Assembly (NCBI GenBank): GCA_937128505.1
Contig: CAKZMM010000083.1
Location: 1 to 64,000 of the forward strand
Length of the DNA: 64,000 bases
From: an uncultured Thermogutta sp.
Lineage (GTDB): Bacteria > Planctomycetota > Planctomycetia > Pirellulales > Thermoguttaceae
Direction of reading: 5' to 3'
Shown: piece by piece, positions 7,967-17,112 of the stretch
Numbering within the stretch: position 1 is the stretch's first letter
How the letters are laid out: the number at the start of each line of letters is the position of its first letter
Notes under the pieces: generated by a model
Databases searched by the model: none
What the model saw: the letters and a program-made list of their open reading frames with translations, nothing else
What the model was told of the DNA's origin: nothing
Made by a program: the position numbers and the translations under genes

Positions 7967-10036
7967 TCACCACAAACTGAGATCGCCGCGGCGAATATTG
8001 AATGCATCGTCGCCCGAGAAAACCAGGTGGAGTGTTTTGCCGTCTTCACTGATCCATTTGGTGGGAATGCTCGCGGTTTCGCCCGCGTCGACATCCCAAG
8101 GATCGGCATAAAACACGGTTTGCCAAGGCCCCCAAGGTTCCGCCGCTTCGAAAATCGCAAGTCCTTTGGAAGCGTCTCGGTCCGCCCCCAAGAGGGTCTG
8201 ACACCAGAGGTACCGCCGGATTCCGGCGTTATACGTTATTCCGCTTCGCCAACATCGGCCGGGATGATTAAACACCGCTCCCCTCGCCGAAATATCGTGT
8301 GTCCACTGTGGCTGCCCTTTCCCATCAAAACCTTGGAAGAACTCATACGCTTCCTGGTCCAAAAGCCGGTCCTTCGGCACCCGGGCCAACACCATCCTAA
8401 CCGCGGGCTCATACGCGGTGTCCGTATCAGGCGAATAGATATAGACATATTGGTCGCGAGCTCCTTGATAATTCGGCCCAAAGTTTAGGAAAGTGGGGCA
8501 GCCAAAGCTCGTCGTGTATTTCCACGAGCTCCATTGCCACGTTCTTCCTCGATCGAAGGACCATGCTAACTGCGAGTTACCCACATTTCGCACAAGCATC
8601 CACAGAATACCATCAATCATTACCAGCCCACTTGCCTTGGCGCCTTTTGGCCCATCCCCGTGACGCTCTCCGGTCGGCGACACCATGTTGGTACCCGTAA
8701 CGTGGGGTGGTGAGCCGGCAATTTTCGCATACCCCAAACTGAGTTTGCGTGGAACAAACGGCTCGAACCCGCGACCATCCCCGTACGCCGCGTGAAGAAG
8801 ATCGTCGTCGCCCCAAGTCAGCGGCCAATTGTCGCTCCCGGGAGCAAGCCGAATGATCTTTTCCGAGGTTGTCCAACGAATCTCTCGAATGAGGTGACTC
8901 GGCGGGTAGGGAGGCGTGCGAACGGCCTTCACAATCAGATGAAAGAACCTTGCTACCCGGTCGCCTCCCCAATTTTCTTTGCCAGGTAGTTGCGAGGCTT
9001 TGGAACCAACACCGAGTCGCACGACGACCAAATCAAGAGATGGGCAAATCAACACGAAGCTGTCCCCCAGGCCCAAAGCCCACGCCGCGTCTTTGGGGAT
9101 TTCCTTAAATGTCCCCGGGGCGTTCGACGTCCAGTAGAGGGCATAGCCCGGAAAGGGGCGCGGAAGATCGGTGGGTGCGGTGGCAAGCCGGACAAACTCG
9201 GCGGAAAGAATCTGTTTATCCTTCCACCTGCCATCTCGCAAGTAAAGATACCCGATTCGCGCAAGGGCACGGTGAGTAATGCGGATTCCCGAGGCAAACT
9301 CGCGGCTGGGAAGCCCGGCGATCGTCTTAGCCCGATACTGGTTATCCCGCCAACTCCATTGGTCCTCACTAATTCCGAGGGGCTCCATGATTCGGTTTCT
9401 GAGCACTTCTCGAAGGTCCTGCCCATAACGTAGGGTCAGCAGCTCCGCTAACATGTTGGATGTATCGTTGCTATAAAACCCATCTAAACCAGGCCGATAA
9501 ATCAACCGCGGGGGCCTTCCGTCGTCGAAACCCGCTGTCATCGTGGCCAAATGACGCACCGTGATTTCATCGAGCCAACCGCTGGTGCGATTCTCCTCAA
9601 GTTCCTCACCAAGCCGCGGATAATGGACCCGTGCACGATCGTCGAGGGCGACCAATCCGTCGTTGACGGCAAGACCCAAGATGCTGGTCCCGATAGCCCC
9701 TTTTGTGCACGACTTGATATCCGCCTTGTAATTCGGAGAACCCCACTCGGCCACAAGCAATCCGTGGCGGAGCACACATCCCGAGCCCCCGCCATACTTC
9801 TGGGCGTAGTCGGCTGCCGCGGCAAGAGCCTGTGAATCCATCCCCTGGCTTTCCGGGGGAGCGGTTGCCCAGTTCCGTTCCGGCCAAACGATTTGTACCT
9901 CGGACGCAACTAAGTTTTGATTGCCCACGGCAAGTGCGGCCACCGCCAGAATCGATGTGCTCAGGAAAAATGGTGAGCTAGTACGAAGTGCCGCTAATCC
10001 GCGAGAGATCATTGACGGGCGCAAAGTTGGCACCAT
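7967..10036 (-). CDS. Serine hydrolase (class C beta-lactamase fold) fused to a propeller-like domain
   Basis: 689 residues. The N-terminus carries a hydrophobic export signal (FFLSTSILAVAALAVGN). Residues about 55-385 are a beta-lactamase/penicillin-binding-type hydrolase: the SxxK motif is S109-C-T-K112 and the second motif is Y188-S-N190 (GFYSNDTSN). The C-terminal third (about 390-689) reads like a five-bladed propeller of the DUF4185 or sialidase-like type (LVMIDGILWMLVRNVGNSQL, FDRGRTWQW, YVYIYSPDTDTAYEP). The fusion suggests a periplasmic or secreted esterase or peptidase with a glycan-recognising or glycan-cleaving partner domain; substrate unknown. Start is ATG 10036 with GGGAG about 11 bases before; a second ATG lies 8 codons in. 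Confidence 0.8.
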   Translation of the reverse strand: MVPTLRPSMISRGLAALRTSSPFFLSTSILAVAALAVGNQNLVASEVQIVWPERNWATAPPESQGMDSQALAAAADYAQKYGGGSGCVLRHGLLVAEWGSPNYKADIKSCTKGAIGTSILGLAVNDGLVALDDRARVHYPRLGEELEENRTSGWLDEITVRHLATMTAGFDDGRPPRLIYRPGLDGFYSNDTSNMLAELLTLRYGQDLREVLRNRIMEPLGISEDQWSWRDNQYRAKTIAGLPSREFASGIRITHRALARIGYLYLRDGRWKDKQILSAEFVRLATAPTDLPRPFPGYALYWTSNAPGTFKEIPKDAAWALGLGDSFVLICPSLDLVVVRLGVGSKASQLPGKENWGGDRVARFFHLIVKAVRTPPYPPSHLIREIRWTTSEKIIRLAPGSDNWPLTWGDDDLLHAAYGDGRGFEPFVPRKLSLGYAKIAGSPPHVTGTNMVSPTGERHGDGPKGAKASGLVMIDGILWMLVRNVGNSQLAWSFDRGRTWQWSSWKYTTSFGCPTFLNFGPNYQGARDQYVYIYSPDTDTAYEPAVRMVLARVPKDRLLDQEAYEFFQGFDGKGQPQWTHDISARGAVFNHPGRCWRSGITYNAGIRRYLWCQTLLGADRDASKGLAIFEAAEPWGPWQTVFYADPWDVDAGETASIPTKWISEDGKTLHLVFSGDDAFNIRRGDLSLW

Positions 10037-10464
10037 TTTTCGTGGGCTCCCTTCCTAATCGAGTCGTTCGTATCGAAACTGTCCTCTTTGGGCTCATCAG
10101 ACGGTACGGCCCCCGCGGCGACAGTGCATCATACGGAGATGCTCCTGCAACCCGGCCGCGTAGCATAGGAGGCATGTTCGTAGATGTGAAAGAGGCTCAC
10201 GGCTGTAACTTGAGGAAGCCGAACTTTAGGTCATTTCGGTTCTTCGCGGGAATTGGGCAGGTAAGTGCTGCATTCCTCGACGGTTAAGCTCATTTCAACA
10301 CGTACGCCGCGGCTAACGATGCCGCGGGTTACTGCCCTAAGGATGGCCGAAATTCTTCGAGCCAGTTTGCGAAGATTTCACGGGGGAGTCAAGCAGCCCA
10401 GCATGGACCGGTATACCGCGGGGGTCGAAATGGGTTCACGAAGGAGGTTCAAAGGTGGAAAGTG
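10037..10464. other. Spacer, nothing recognised
   Basis: Upstream region of the serine hydrolase and downstream region of the small membrane protein, both on the minus strand. Short ORFs here have no protein-like features. Confidence 0.35.
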
Positions 10465-10704
10465 CTAAGCTTTTGGCCGCGGCCAGAACCAGCTTCGACG
10501 CGGCGGTGGGCCGCTGCTTTTACGTTCTTTCTTACTGGATTCCGCCAGCTTTTTCCGAAGCCTAAAGCGATAACCCAAGCCAAAAGGAGCAGTAGCTAGA
10601 CTGCGCAAGATGAGGAGCAGGCAGACGGAGGCTAAAATCGCGCCGATGACCCACGGCAAGGTCATCAGCACCTCCGCTAAGCTGCGATAGATCTGTTCAC
10701 GCAT
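10465..10704 (-). CDS. Small membrane protein, unknown function
   Basis: 79 residues from ATG 10704, chosen because GAGGGGAG ends about 8 bases before it; a GTG nine codons upstream would overlap that ribosome site. One strong membrane helix (LPWVIGAILASVCLLLILRS) is followed by a basic tail with KKLAESSKKERKSS and RRSWFWPRPKA. The hydrophobic core, positive tail and good ribosome site argue for a real gene. I do not recognise the family. It may be cotranscribed with the serine hydrolase downstream, but the gap is 428 bp. Confidence 0.55.
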   Translation of the reverse strand: MREQIYRSLAEVLMTLPWVIGAILASVCLLLILRSLATAPFGLGYRFRLRKKLAESSKKERKSSGPPPRRSWFWPRPKA

Positions 10705-11528
10705 GGCGGAGCTCCCCTCACTCAACGGCACGGCTTACCCAGCGCATCTCCATCCCCAAAAGGTGCCTTCCATTCAAGAAGCCGTCCTTCTCGCGCACCG
10801 AAAAAGCGTCTTGCCCGGTGATTGGCCAACGAATCGCCTACTACCAATCCCCACACGATCTTTCCCAGGCCCGTAAGCCCTCCAGCAAACGGCACGAGAA
10901 GTGCATCGATGACTTCCTTCCTCTGTGCCCCTGGTCTAAAGGGTAATACAAATCCCTGATGAAATTATATGTCAGCCTTAACCCAATCTTCCAAGAGCTC
11001 CGCTAAAAACTTAAATCTGCTGAAGACTGTTTTTTGCGGTAAACCAGCAGCCGTTTCGTTCGTGATAAGTCCGCAAGTAACGCTGTACTTCGCCCCAAAG
11101 GGCTAACGACGCTTTTAATTTGTCCTCCCAAAAGGGGAGCCCCGAGCCCCGCGTATTTCGTCACAAAAAGGGCTAGCGGCGGTTTTAGGGCAGACGGTGC
11201 AGAAATTTTTGAACCTGACTAACTGAGAGCAAATACTCCTGGAGCATCCCCGGAAAAGCTTCGGGATTCGTTTGCGCAGGGGCCGTGGCGAAGGATGAGA
11301 TTCAGGGAGTACCCGCCGATCACGGGGCCTACGTGTCCCGATCGATGACTAGGGCGGGCCAGCAATCCACTGGCCCTGGTCCATAAACAATCGACTTTCC
11401 GTGGTGAATATCCTGTTACGCTAAGGTGGAGTCGGTCATCGCCGCAACCACATCCATTCTCAAGCGGCCCCTTTTTTGGCAACTCAAACCGCCCCTTTTT
11501 TGGCAATAGCTGCTCGTGATTCCACGAA
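10705..11528. other. Spacer with two pairs of direct repeats
   Basis: No gene recognised. One repeat pair is AGGGCTAACGACGCTTTTA near 11099 and AGGGCTAGCGGCGGTTTTA near 11169. A second pair at 11464-11506 is listed separately. Both lie downstream of the MATE gene, which ends at 11529 on the minus strand. Confidence 0.4.
11464..11506. repeat. Short direct repeat behind the MATE gene
   Basis: An 18-base unit ending in CCCCTTTTTTGGCAA occurs at about 11465-11482 and again at 11489-11506, 24 bases apart and nearly identical. The run of six T followed by GGCAA is the shared core. It lies 20-65 bases past the MATE stop codon; the strand arrangement does not make an ordinary intrinsic terminator. 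Confidence 0.5.
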
Positions 11529-12998
11529 CTAGCATTCCACCAGGGCTGACGGCTTCGGCTCACTCCTGTCATCTGCCCCGACGGCCGCCGGCTCAAATTC
11601 CTGCGACTCCTCAATAAATGCTTGTTCGATGAGCCAAATGTTGCGCCAATGCCCTTGAAGGTAACGAATCAAATAAACCACCCCTAGAACACAGGTCCAA
11701 AGCGTCAGTACCCACCACGACCAGACTAATCCTGCGTCCAGGTATCTCACCCCGATCCAAGTCAACACACCGGGAATAGGACACATCAGTAACCCTACCT
11801 TAAGGATGAATCGCGTATCCCCCGCCCCTCGCAAGGCACCGGAGAAGACCAAATTCATGGCGTCAAACACGCAGTAAGCCGCAACAAAACGCAAAAGAAC
11901 AATGACCTCCTGGCGAATCGTTGCAAACTCGGCGGCATTTTTCCCGGCTGCATAGAACGCGAGAAACAGATCCGGCAAAAGCACATAAAGAAGCGCCAAC
12001 ACTCCTGTGTAGATGCCGGCTAGTTGGAAGCCTGTCCAAGTGACGCGATCGGCCAAGTCTTTTCGACCGGCTCCGATCTGCTGGCCCACCAATGTGGTTA
12101 CGGCAATCGCCAAACCTAACGGCGGAATGAACGCCACGCTATTGACATTAAAAGCTAAGTTGGTGGCTGCTGTGGCCGATTCTCCTAATTGAGCCACAAA
12201 AAGCAGGAAGATCGTAAAACCGGCCCCCTCCAGAAGCCATTGCAAGCCGTTCGGTGCCCCGTAATACCAGAGGCGTCGCATCAACGGAATTTCGAGTCGC
12301 CAAGCTTGGCCCAATTGGTAGCCGGCATATCGCCGCCCAGCCAAAAGCAAGCCAAATAAAATCACCTTTAGCCATTGACACACGGTGCTTGCCCAGGCAG
12401 CCCCCGCCAAACCCAGCTCGGGAAATCCGCCCCTACCGAAAATCCAAAGGTAATCCAAGAGGATATTGGCTCCTGCCGCCGTGGTATCGACGAGCATCAC
12501 ATGCCGGGTATCTCCCCGACCGGTAAAGAAGGCGGCCTGCACCCCGGAGATGAGCATCGCTGGAGCGCTGAGCATCGCGATCCGAAAATACTCCGCCTCC
12601 AGACCCGCCAAATGGGCTTCGTGCCCAAGGGCTCGAAAGCCGGACTCTGCCCAAGGAATCGTCGCCAAAAGCAGGGGTGAAACTGCCAATGAGCTCCAAT
12701 AACCCTGCCCCAAAACTGCCGCGATTCGCCGTGCGCGGCCCGCGCCTTCGTATTGAGCCACGAAACTCGTGGCAAACGTGACTACTCCCAACGGAAAAGA
12801 AATCAAGGTCCAGTGGACCATTCCGGCGGGCAAGACCGCCGCGACCGATGCCGTGTCATACCACAGGAGGAACATTCGATCGGTGAAATTCATCACCGTC
12901 CACGATGTCCAAGATATGACAAGGGGCATCGCCACGCCGAGGACGATCCGGGCCCCGCACGGCCTGTACCACCAGTCCTTTAAGCGGCTTATCATCAT
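11529..12998 (-). CDS. MATE-family multidrug/organic-cation efflux transporter
   Basis: About 489 residues with roughly 12 hydrophobic helices arranged as two similar halves, the usual size of MATE (NorM/DinF) antiporters. Recognisable segments are FPLGVVTFATSFVAQYEGAG in the first half and GLAIAVTTLVGQQIGAGRKD in the second; the 'GQQIGAG' type motif is characteristic. The protein would sit in the inner membrane and export cationic compounds by sodium or proton antiport; the substrate cannot be told. Start is probably ATG 12998 (or 12995, adjacent); a TTG two codons upstream is less likely. A perfect 12-bp palindrome (ACAATTAATTGT, 13001-13012) overlaps the upstream edge and could be regulatory. 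No partner genes. Confidence 0.85.
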   Translation of the reverse strand: MMISRLKDWWYRPCGARIVLGVAMPLVISWTSWTVMNFTDRMFLLWYDTASVAAVLPAGMVHWTLISFPLGVVTFATSFVAQYEGAGRARRIAAVLGQGYWSSLAVSPLLLATIPWAESGFRALGHEAHLAGLEAEYFRIAMLSAPAMLISGVQAAFFTGRGDTRHVMLVDTTAAGANILLDYLWIFGRGGFPELGLAGAAWASTVCQWLKVILFGLLLAGRRYAGYQLGQAWRLEIPLMRRLWYYGAPNGLQWLLEGAGFTIFLLFVAQLGESATAATNLAFNVNSVAFIPPLGLAIAVTTLVGQQIGAGRKDLADRVTWTGFQLAGIYTGVLALLYVLLPDLFLAFYAAGKNAAEFATIRQEVIVLLRFVAAYCVFDAMNLVFSGALRGAGDTRFILKVGLLMCPIPGVLTWIGVRYLDAGLVWSWWVLTLWTCVLGVVYLIRYLQGHWRNIWLIEQAFIEESQEFEPAAVGADDRSEPKPSALVEC

Positions 12999-13596
12999 CG
13001 ACAATTAATTGTCCCGCTAATGTGTAAGTTTGGCGGCGTCTTATGTCCGCTTTTTTTTGCCAACCGGACGCAATTGTTTTTATCAAGCCAGAACCATTTT
13101 TCACCTTTGATTGAAGCTTCCTTATCTGTGCTACCCTTATCGCTTTGCTCACTTAGCTGTGCTCGATCAACGTCTGCCGCTTTGGGTTCAAGAAAGTTCG
13201 GACCCTGTGGTACCTTTGCGTTTGGGAATTGAAACCGCTTAACCTCCCGCCATCCCGCCTCCGTTGTATTCCTCAAGAAACGCAGGATACTCGGGTTTAG
13301 GGCCCGAGCGATTATGAGCTGCTTCCTTTAGCATAACTTCCCGTTGACTGAGGTCGAACTAATACTTCGCAAGACCTTCGTGACGTTGATAAATTATCTC
13401 GATTATCTACATGATTTACATTGACGCAGTGCGCGCAGAAACGCGAAACGGCAGCGGGAGTTGGTCGCCAAGATCACGTTGCAATCACCAGGATTACGTT
13501 ACAAGAAGAAAAATAAGTTCGGAGAAGCTGGAGAGCCCAGCGGGAGCGAAGCGATAATGATGCCGATGCAGAGGTTCAAAAAGGCTTATTGCTCAG

Positions 13597-13682
13597 TTTT
13601 CCGAAAATACTCCGAAACATCCGATTCTTGCATCGCATTTTCGACAGGCATCTACATTTTCCCGAGAATACTCGGAAACATC
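13597..13682. repeat. Imperfect direct repeat containing a palindrome
   Basis: A unit of about 25 bases, ending in CTCCGAAACATC at 13597-13621 and in CTCGGAAACATC at 13657-13682, is repeated 60 bases apart. In the second copy CCGAG-AATA-CTCGG forms a small hairpin that the first copy has partly lost. Confidence 0.5.
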
Positions 13683-13872
13683 ACTAAAAGAGTTGTAGAA
13701 TTCCTATCTCCTTAATTTTTATCTGAAAAGCATTTGAAAAGCATTCGCCGTCACAAAGGTAAGAAAATTTTAGTTCTCGCACAATAATCACAATAATCAT
13801 TGGAATAGAAAAGATCGGCCGTTTAATCTTGGCTCCGTGGCGCAAATACGCACCGATGTGCGCAAGATAATG

Positions 13873-13927
13873 ATAATTGCAATCTCGACAATGACAAAGG
13901 TCATCATAATTGCAATGTCGACAATGA
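13873..13927. repeat. 22-base direct repeat, 33-base period
   Basis: A unit beginning ATAATTGCAAT and ending TCGACAATGA occurs at 13873-13894 and 13906-13927 with a single difference (C versus G). It lies 26 bases beyond the stop codon of the YyaL-like gene. Confidence 0.6.
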
Positions 13928-13952
13928 AGTTCGGGAGCTTGTGTCTCAGCAA

Positions 13953-16046
13953 TCAGGAGATCGGCCGCTCTAGGCTGCCGAACGCCTCCAGCGCCGATTC
14001 CACGCCTCGGGCCGGCAGCTCACACGTGCGATTCCGACAAATGTAGAGAATTGGTTCTTTGGCAGCCGCCTGAGGTTCGGTCGCCTCAATGAGCACCTTG
14101 ATCCAATCTACCCGCTTCAAATGCTCGGAGTCGAGTTCTGAGTGCTTTGGAGGAACACCCAGGAGCCGCGCATTCGGGATAAACTTCCGGTGAAATGCCT
14201 GAAGTATCGATTGAGTACCCGAATCCCCCGCCGATCCCACGAGTACTAGCTCAATCACCTCCCCTTCAGTCCACTCCACGGCACTGAGCAGTTGCGTCAT
14301 CGCCGACGGAGCCAAGGGAAATCGGGCAAGACCGGCTTCCATAGCAGCTTGGGCTGCCTTGCGAAAATCACCTCGCTGTAGCATATGACCGAGCCAACCA
14401 AGCACCCCGGTCGCCATTGAATGACTGGATGGCGTGGAACCATCAAAAAACTCCTTGGGTCGCGCAATTGGGGTTTCCGCATCGTCTGCCGAATAGTAGA
14501 AACCGCCATCGCGCGAATCTGAGAATCGCTCCAAGATGATCTCCGCCAAAGCTACGGCACGGTCAAGCCAGCGTCCCTCTTGCGTCGTCTCAAAAAGATT
14601 AATGCAAGCCCAGGCAAGCCCCGCGTAATCATCCAAAAATCCTGGGCCAAATGCCCGACCTTCCCGCCAGCATCGATGGAGGCTCCGGCCCGTCCACAGA
14701 CGGCCAAAAATGAACTCGGCTGTCTCCACCGCCGCTTGCAAATAAGCAGAATTACCGAAAGCGGCTCCAGCACGGGCCAAGGCGCTAATTGCCAGGGCAT
14801 TCCACGCCACAATGACCTTGTCATCGCGGCCAGGACGCACGCGCTGATTGCGCTTCTCGAAAAGCTTTCGACGTGCTTCGTTAATTGCCCGCTCCCAATC
14901 GTCCGGGTCCATTTGTGCTTTCGCCGCCCCTTCGGTTCGTGTGCAAGTTCGATGAAGGATCATTTTGCCCTCAAGCCAGCCGCGAGGGCTTGTGTAGGCC
15001 AACATGAAAAGCCGGGCCAACTCGGGGCCGAGGATTTCGGTAATTTCCTCGGGGAGCCAAAGATAAAACCTGCCCTCTTCACCTTCGCTATCCGCATCCT
15101 CGCTTGAAGCGAAAGTCCCCTCAGCCAAGCGCAAATCACGCAGCATGTAGACCAGAGTATCTTCGGCCGTTTGTCGAAAACATTCTTCGCCTGTTGCTTT
15201 CCACGCATCGAGATTGGCAAGGGCCAAAAGGGCATTGTCGTAAAGCATTTTCTCAAAATGGGGAACCGTCCAAGAGTGATCGACGCTATAACGATGAAAG
15301 CCGCCTCCGAGATGATCATAAATCCCCCCGGCTGCCATCGCCGAAAGCGAATGCTTCACTATTCGGAGTAATTGGGGATCCGCCTTTTGATACGCACGTC
15401 GCAAGAGATATCGCAATTCGAGGGAATGCGGAAACTTAGGTGCATGGCCGAATCCACCCCAATCAGGATCATAGGCTTGACGCAAGGTTTCGGTTGCTTG
15501 TTCCGCCAGAGTTTCCAACGAGCCTTCTGCGGGACGCTGCTCCTGCTGTAACGATTTAAGAAGTGTCTCAACGGAATTCGCCACTTGATGGACCTGGTCG
15601 CGCCGCTCGCGCCATGCTTCGTCGATACGACGAAGGACTTCATCGAAGCCCAGCATTTGCCCGCGAGTCCGAGGCGGCCAGTAAGTCCCGGCAAAAAACG
15701 GTTGAAGGTCCGGTGTGAGAAAGACGCTTAAGGGCCAACCGCCGTGCCCGGCGAAGGCCTGCGCTGCCTGCATATATAATTGATCGAGATCCGGCCGCTC
15801 CTCGCGATCCACTTTGATCGGAATGAAGCTTTCGTTCAAAAGCTGCGCGATCTCTTCGTCCTCGAAACTCTCATACGCCATCACATGGCACCAATGGCAG
15901 GCCGAATAGCCGATTGAAAGAAAGATTGGTTTGTTTTCCGATTTGGCCCGGTTAAGTGCTTCCTCCCCCCAAGGGTACCAATCCACCGGATTTTCCGCGT
16001 GTTGAAGTAAGTAAGGACTCAGTTCGTTTGCGAGTCGATTCGGCAT
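13953..16046 (-). CDS. DUF255/YyaL-type thioredoxin-fold protein with glycosidase-like toroid
   Basis: 697 residues from ATG 16046, chosen because the family begins near '[20 protein letters not shown]' and GTGGGG lies about 9 bases upstream. The N-terminal thioredoxin-like domain carries C50-HW-C53 ([16 protein letters not shown]), the conserved motif of the family (YyaL, human SPATA20). The remaining 500 residues are an alpha/alpha six-hairpin toroid resembling N-acylglucosamine epimerases and glycosidases ([34 protein letters not shown]). The physiological reaction is not established for the family; redox or sugar-related roles have been proposed. It is intracellular by sequence (no signal) and stands alone. 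Confidence 0.9.
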   Translation of the reverse strand: MPNRLANELSPYLLQHAENPVDWYPWGEEALNRAKSENKPIFLSIGYSACHWCHVMAYESFEDEEIAQLLNESFIPIKVDREERPDLDQLYMQAAQAFAGHGGWPLSVFLTPDLQPFFAGTYWPPRTRGQMLGFDEVLRRIDEAWRERRDQVHQVANSVETLLKSLQQEQRPAEGSLETLAEQATETLRQAYDPDWGGFGHAPKFPHSLELRYLLRRAYQKADPQLLRIVKHSLSAMAAGGIYDHLGGGFHRYSVDHSWTVPHFEKMLYDNALLALANLDAWKATGEECFRQTAEDTLVYMLRDLRLAEGTFASSEDADSEGEEGRFYLWLPEEITEILGPELARLFMLAYTSPRGWLEGKMILHRTCTRTEGAAKAQMDPDDWERAINEARRKLFEKRNQRVRPGRDDKVIVAWNALAISALARAGAAFGNSAYLQAAVETAEFIFGRLWTGRSLHRCWREGRAFGPGFLDDYAGLAWACINLFETTQEGRWLDRAVALAEIILERFSDSRDGGFYYSADDAETPIARPKEFFDGSTPSSHSMATGVLGWLGHMLQRGDFRKAAQAAMEAGLARFPLAPSAMTQLLSAVEWTEGEVIELVLVGSAGDSGTQSILQAFHRKFIPNARLLGVPPKHSELDSEHLKRVDWIKVLIEATEPQAAAKEPILYICRNRTCELPARGVESALEAFGSLERPIS

Positions 16047-17112
16047 GATAAAACTACCCCACATGCAGTATGGATTAGTTGAGGATTCACTCACGCAGGT
16101 TTGGAGGTGCCAACCCGGTTGTCCCAATTTGTCATTCAGTCTACGACCGAAATTTCACCGGCAAGGACCGATTGCAAGTAGGTTGTCCTGGGCCGTGTGG
16201 GAGCCTCCATTTAGGACCTTTAACTTCGTATTGGATGCTAACGCGTGAAGGTGACGGTGTAATCTGCTTTGAAAGAAACTCCGGACAGCGCGGCCTGTGT
16301 TGCGATACGACTCACCGGGGGATGGAGTTCAAAAGTAGAAAATCACTGAATTGTAAAAACTACTGATTTCTAAACGTTTTCTGGTGCAATTGTTCCAATG
16401 TTCCAAATCGTTTGAAATGGGGCGCCCAATTCCCACCTGAATTGCCGAGACGTGTGCACGTAATTGTAGGAGTAACGGCGTAAAAGGCCATGAGTAATTA
16501 TGCACCGTATTCTCTGGGCACGAACCGTATTTTTTCGGCGGAATTCGCGATTTTGTGCGAGCGAACGGCTAAATGGTGAGAAAAGGCAAAGTTTGAAGCC
16601 GCAGCTCCAAATCTCCCCGCAGCGCTTGCTCTTTTCCCATGAGTGATCTGCTTCCTATTGAGCTGAACGCCACCGATTGTATTTGAGCCGAATGTCACCG
16701 GCTGTGTCAGTCCGGAGTAGCATGTGTCGATCCGGAATGATAAGAGAAGAGTTAATGGCAGGAGAGTTATCTGCGGGCAGCCACGGATGAAATCTCCACC
16801 CAAGTAGTGCTCAGATTATCGGAGTGAGCGGTGAAAAAAGGCGGAAAATTCTTTCCGGTAATTAAGCTTTAAGTGGCGGAAAGTGATTCCCCACTGTACT
16901 CTTAAGGTTGTGCGCCGATAAGAAAAAGCATCTTGCCGGTCGAGAGACGTCAGCTTTTACGGTGATCGGTAACACGAAAAATCAAGCGTAAAACATGGAC
17001 TCGATTGGCCTGTAGCTGAACGCGATTGGCGGCATGCTGCGAGCTGCGTGTCTTTTGGCCTGAGCTAGCGATCGACATAGGTTCACTATTGCGACAGAAG
17101 GAGGGATGTACA
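16047..17112. other. Gene-free divergent spacer
   Basis: More than 1 kb between the divergent YyaL-like and DUF5666-like genes. No ORF is convincing. It contains the compact repeat cluster at 16658-16736 listed separately, and an AT-rich stretch at 16330-16400. Confidence 0.4.
16658..16736. repeat. Two adjacent pairs of imperfect repeats, possibly an IS end
   Basis: Pair one: 23 bases starting TTGAGC and containing CACCG at 16658-16680 and 16683-16705, with about five differences. Pair two: GTGTCAGTCCGGA at 16704-16716 and GTGTCGATCCGGA at 16724-16736. Multiple staggered repeats of 20-25 bases are typical of IS21-type ends, but no istA or istB is present, so that reading is only a hypothesis. 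Confidence 0.45.

Larger units (their letters stand above)
12999..13952. other. Gene-free spacer with repeats
   Basis: About 950 bp, AT-richer than the neighbouring genes, holding two independent direct-repeat pairs (listed separately) and CACAATAATCACAATAATCA near 13790. No ORF has recognisable protein character. Confidence 0.4.
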
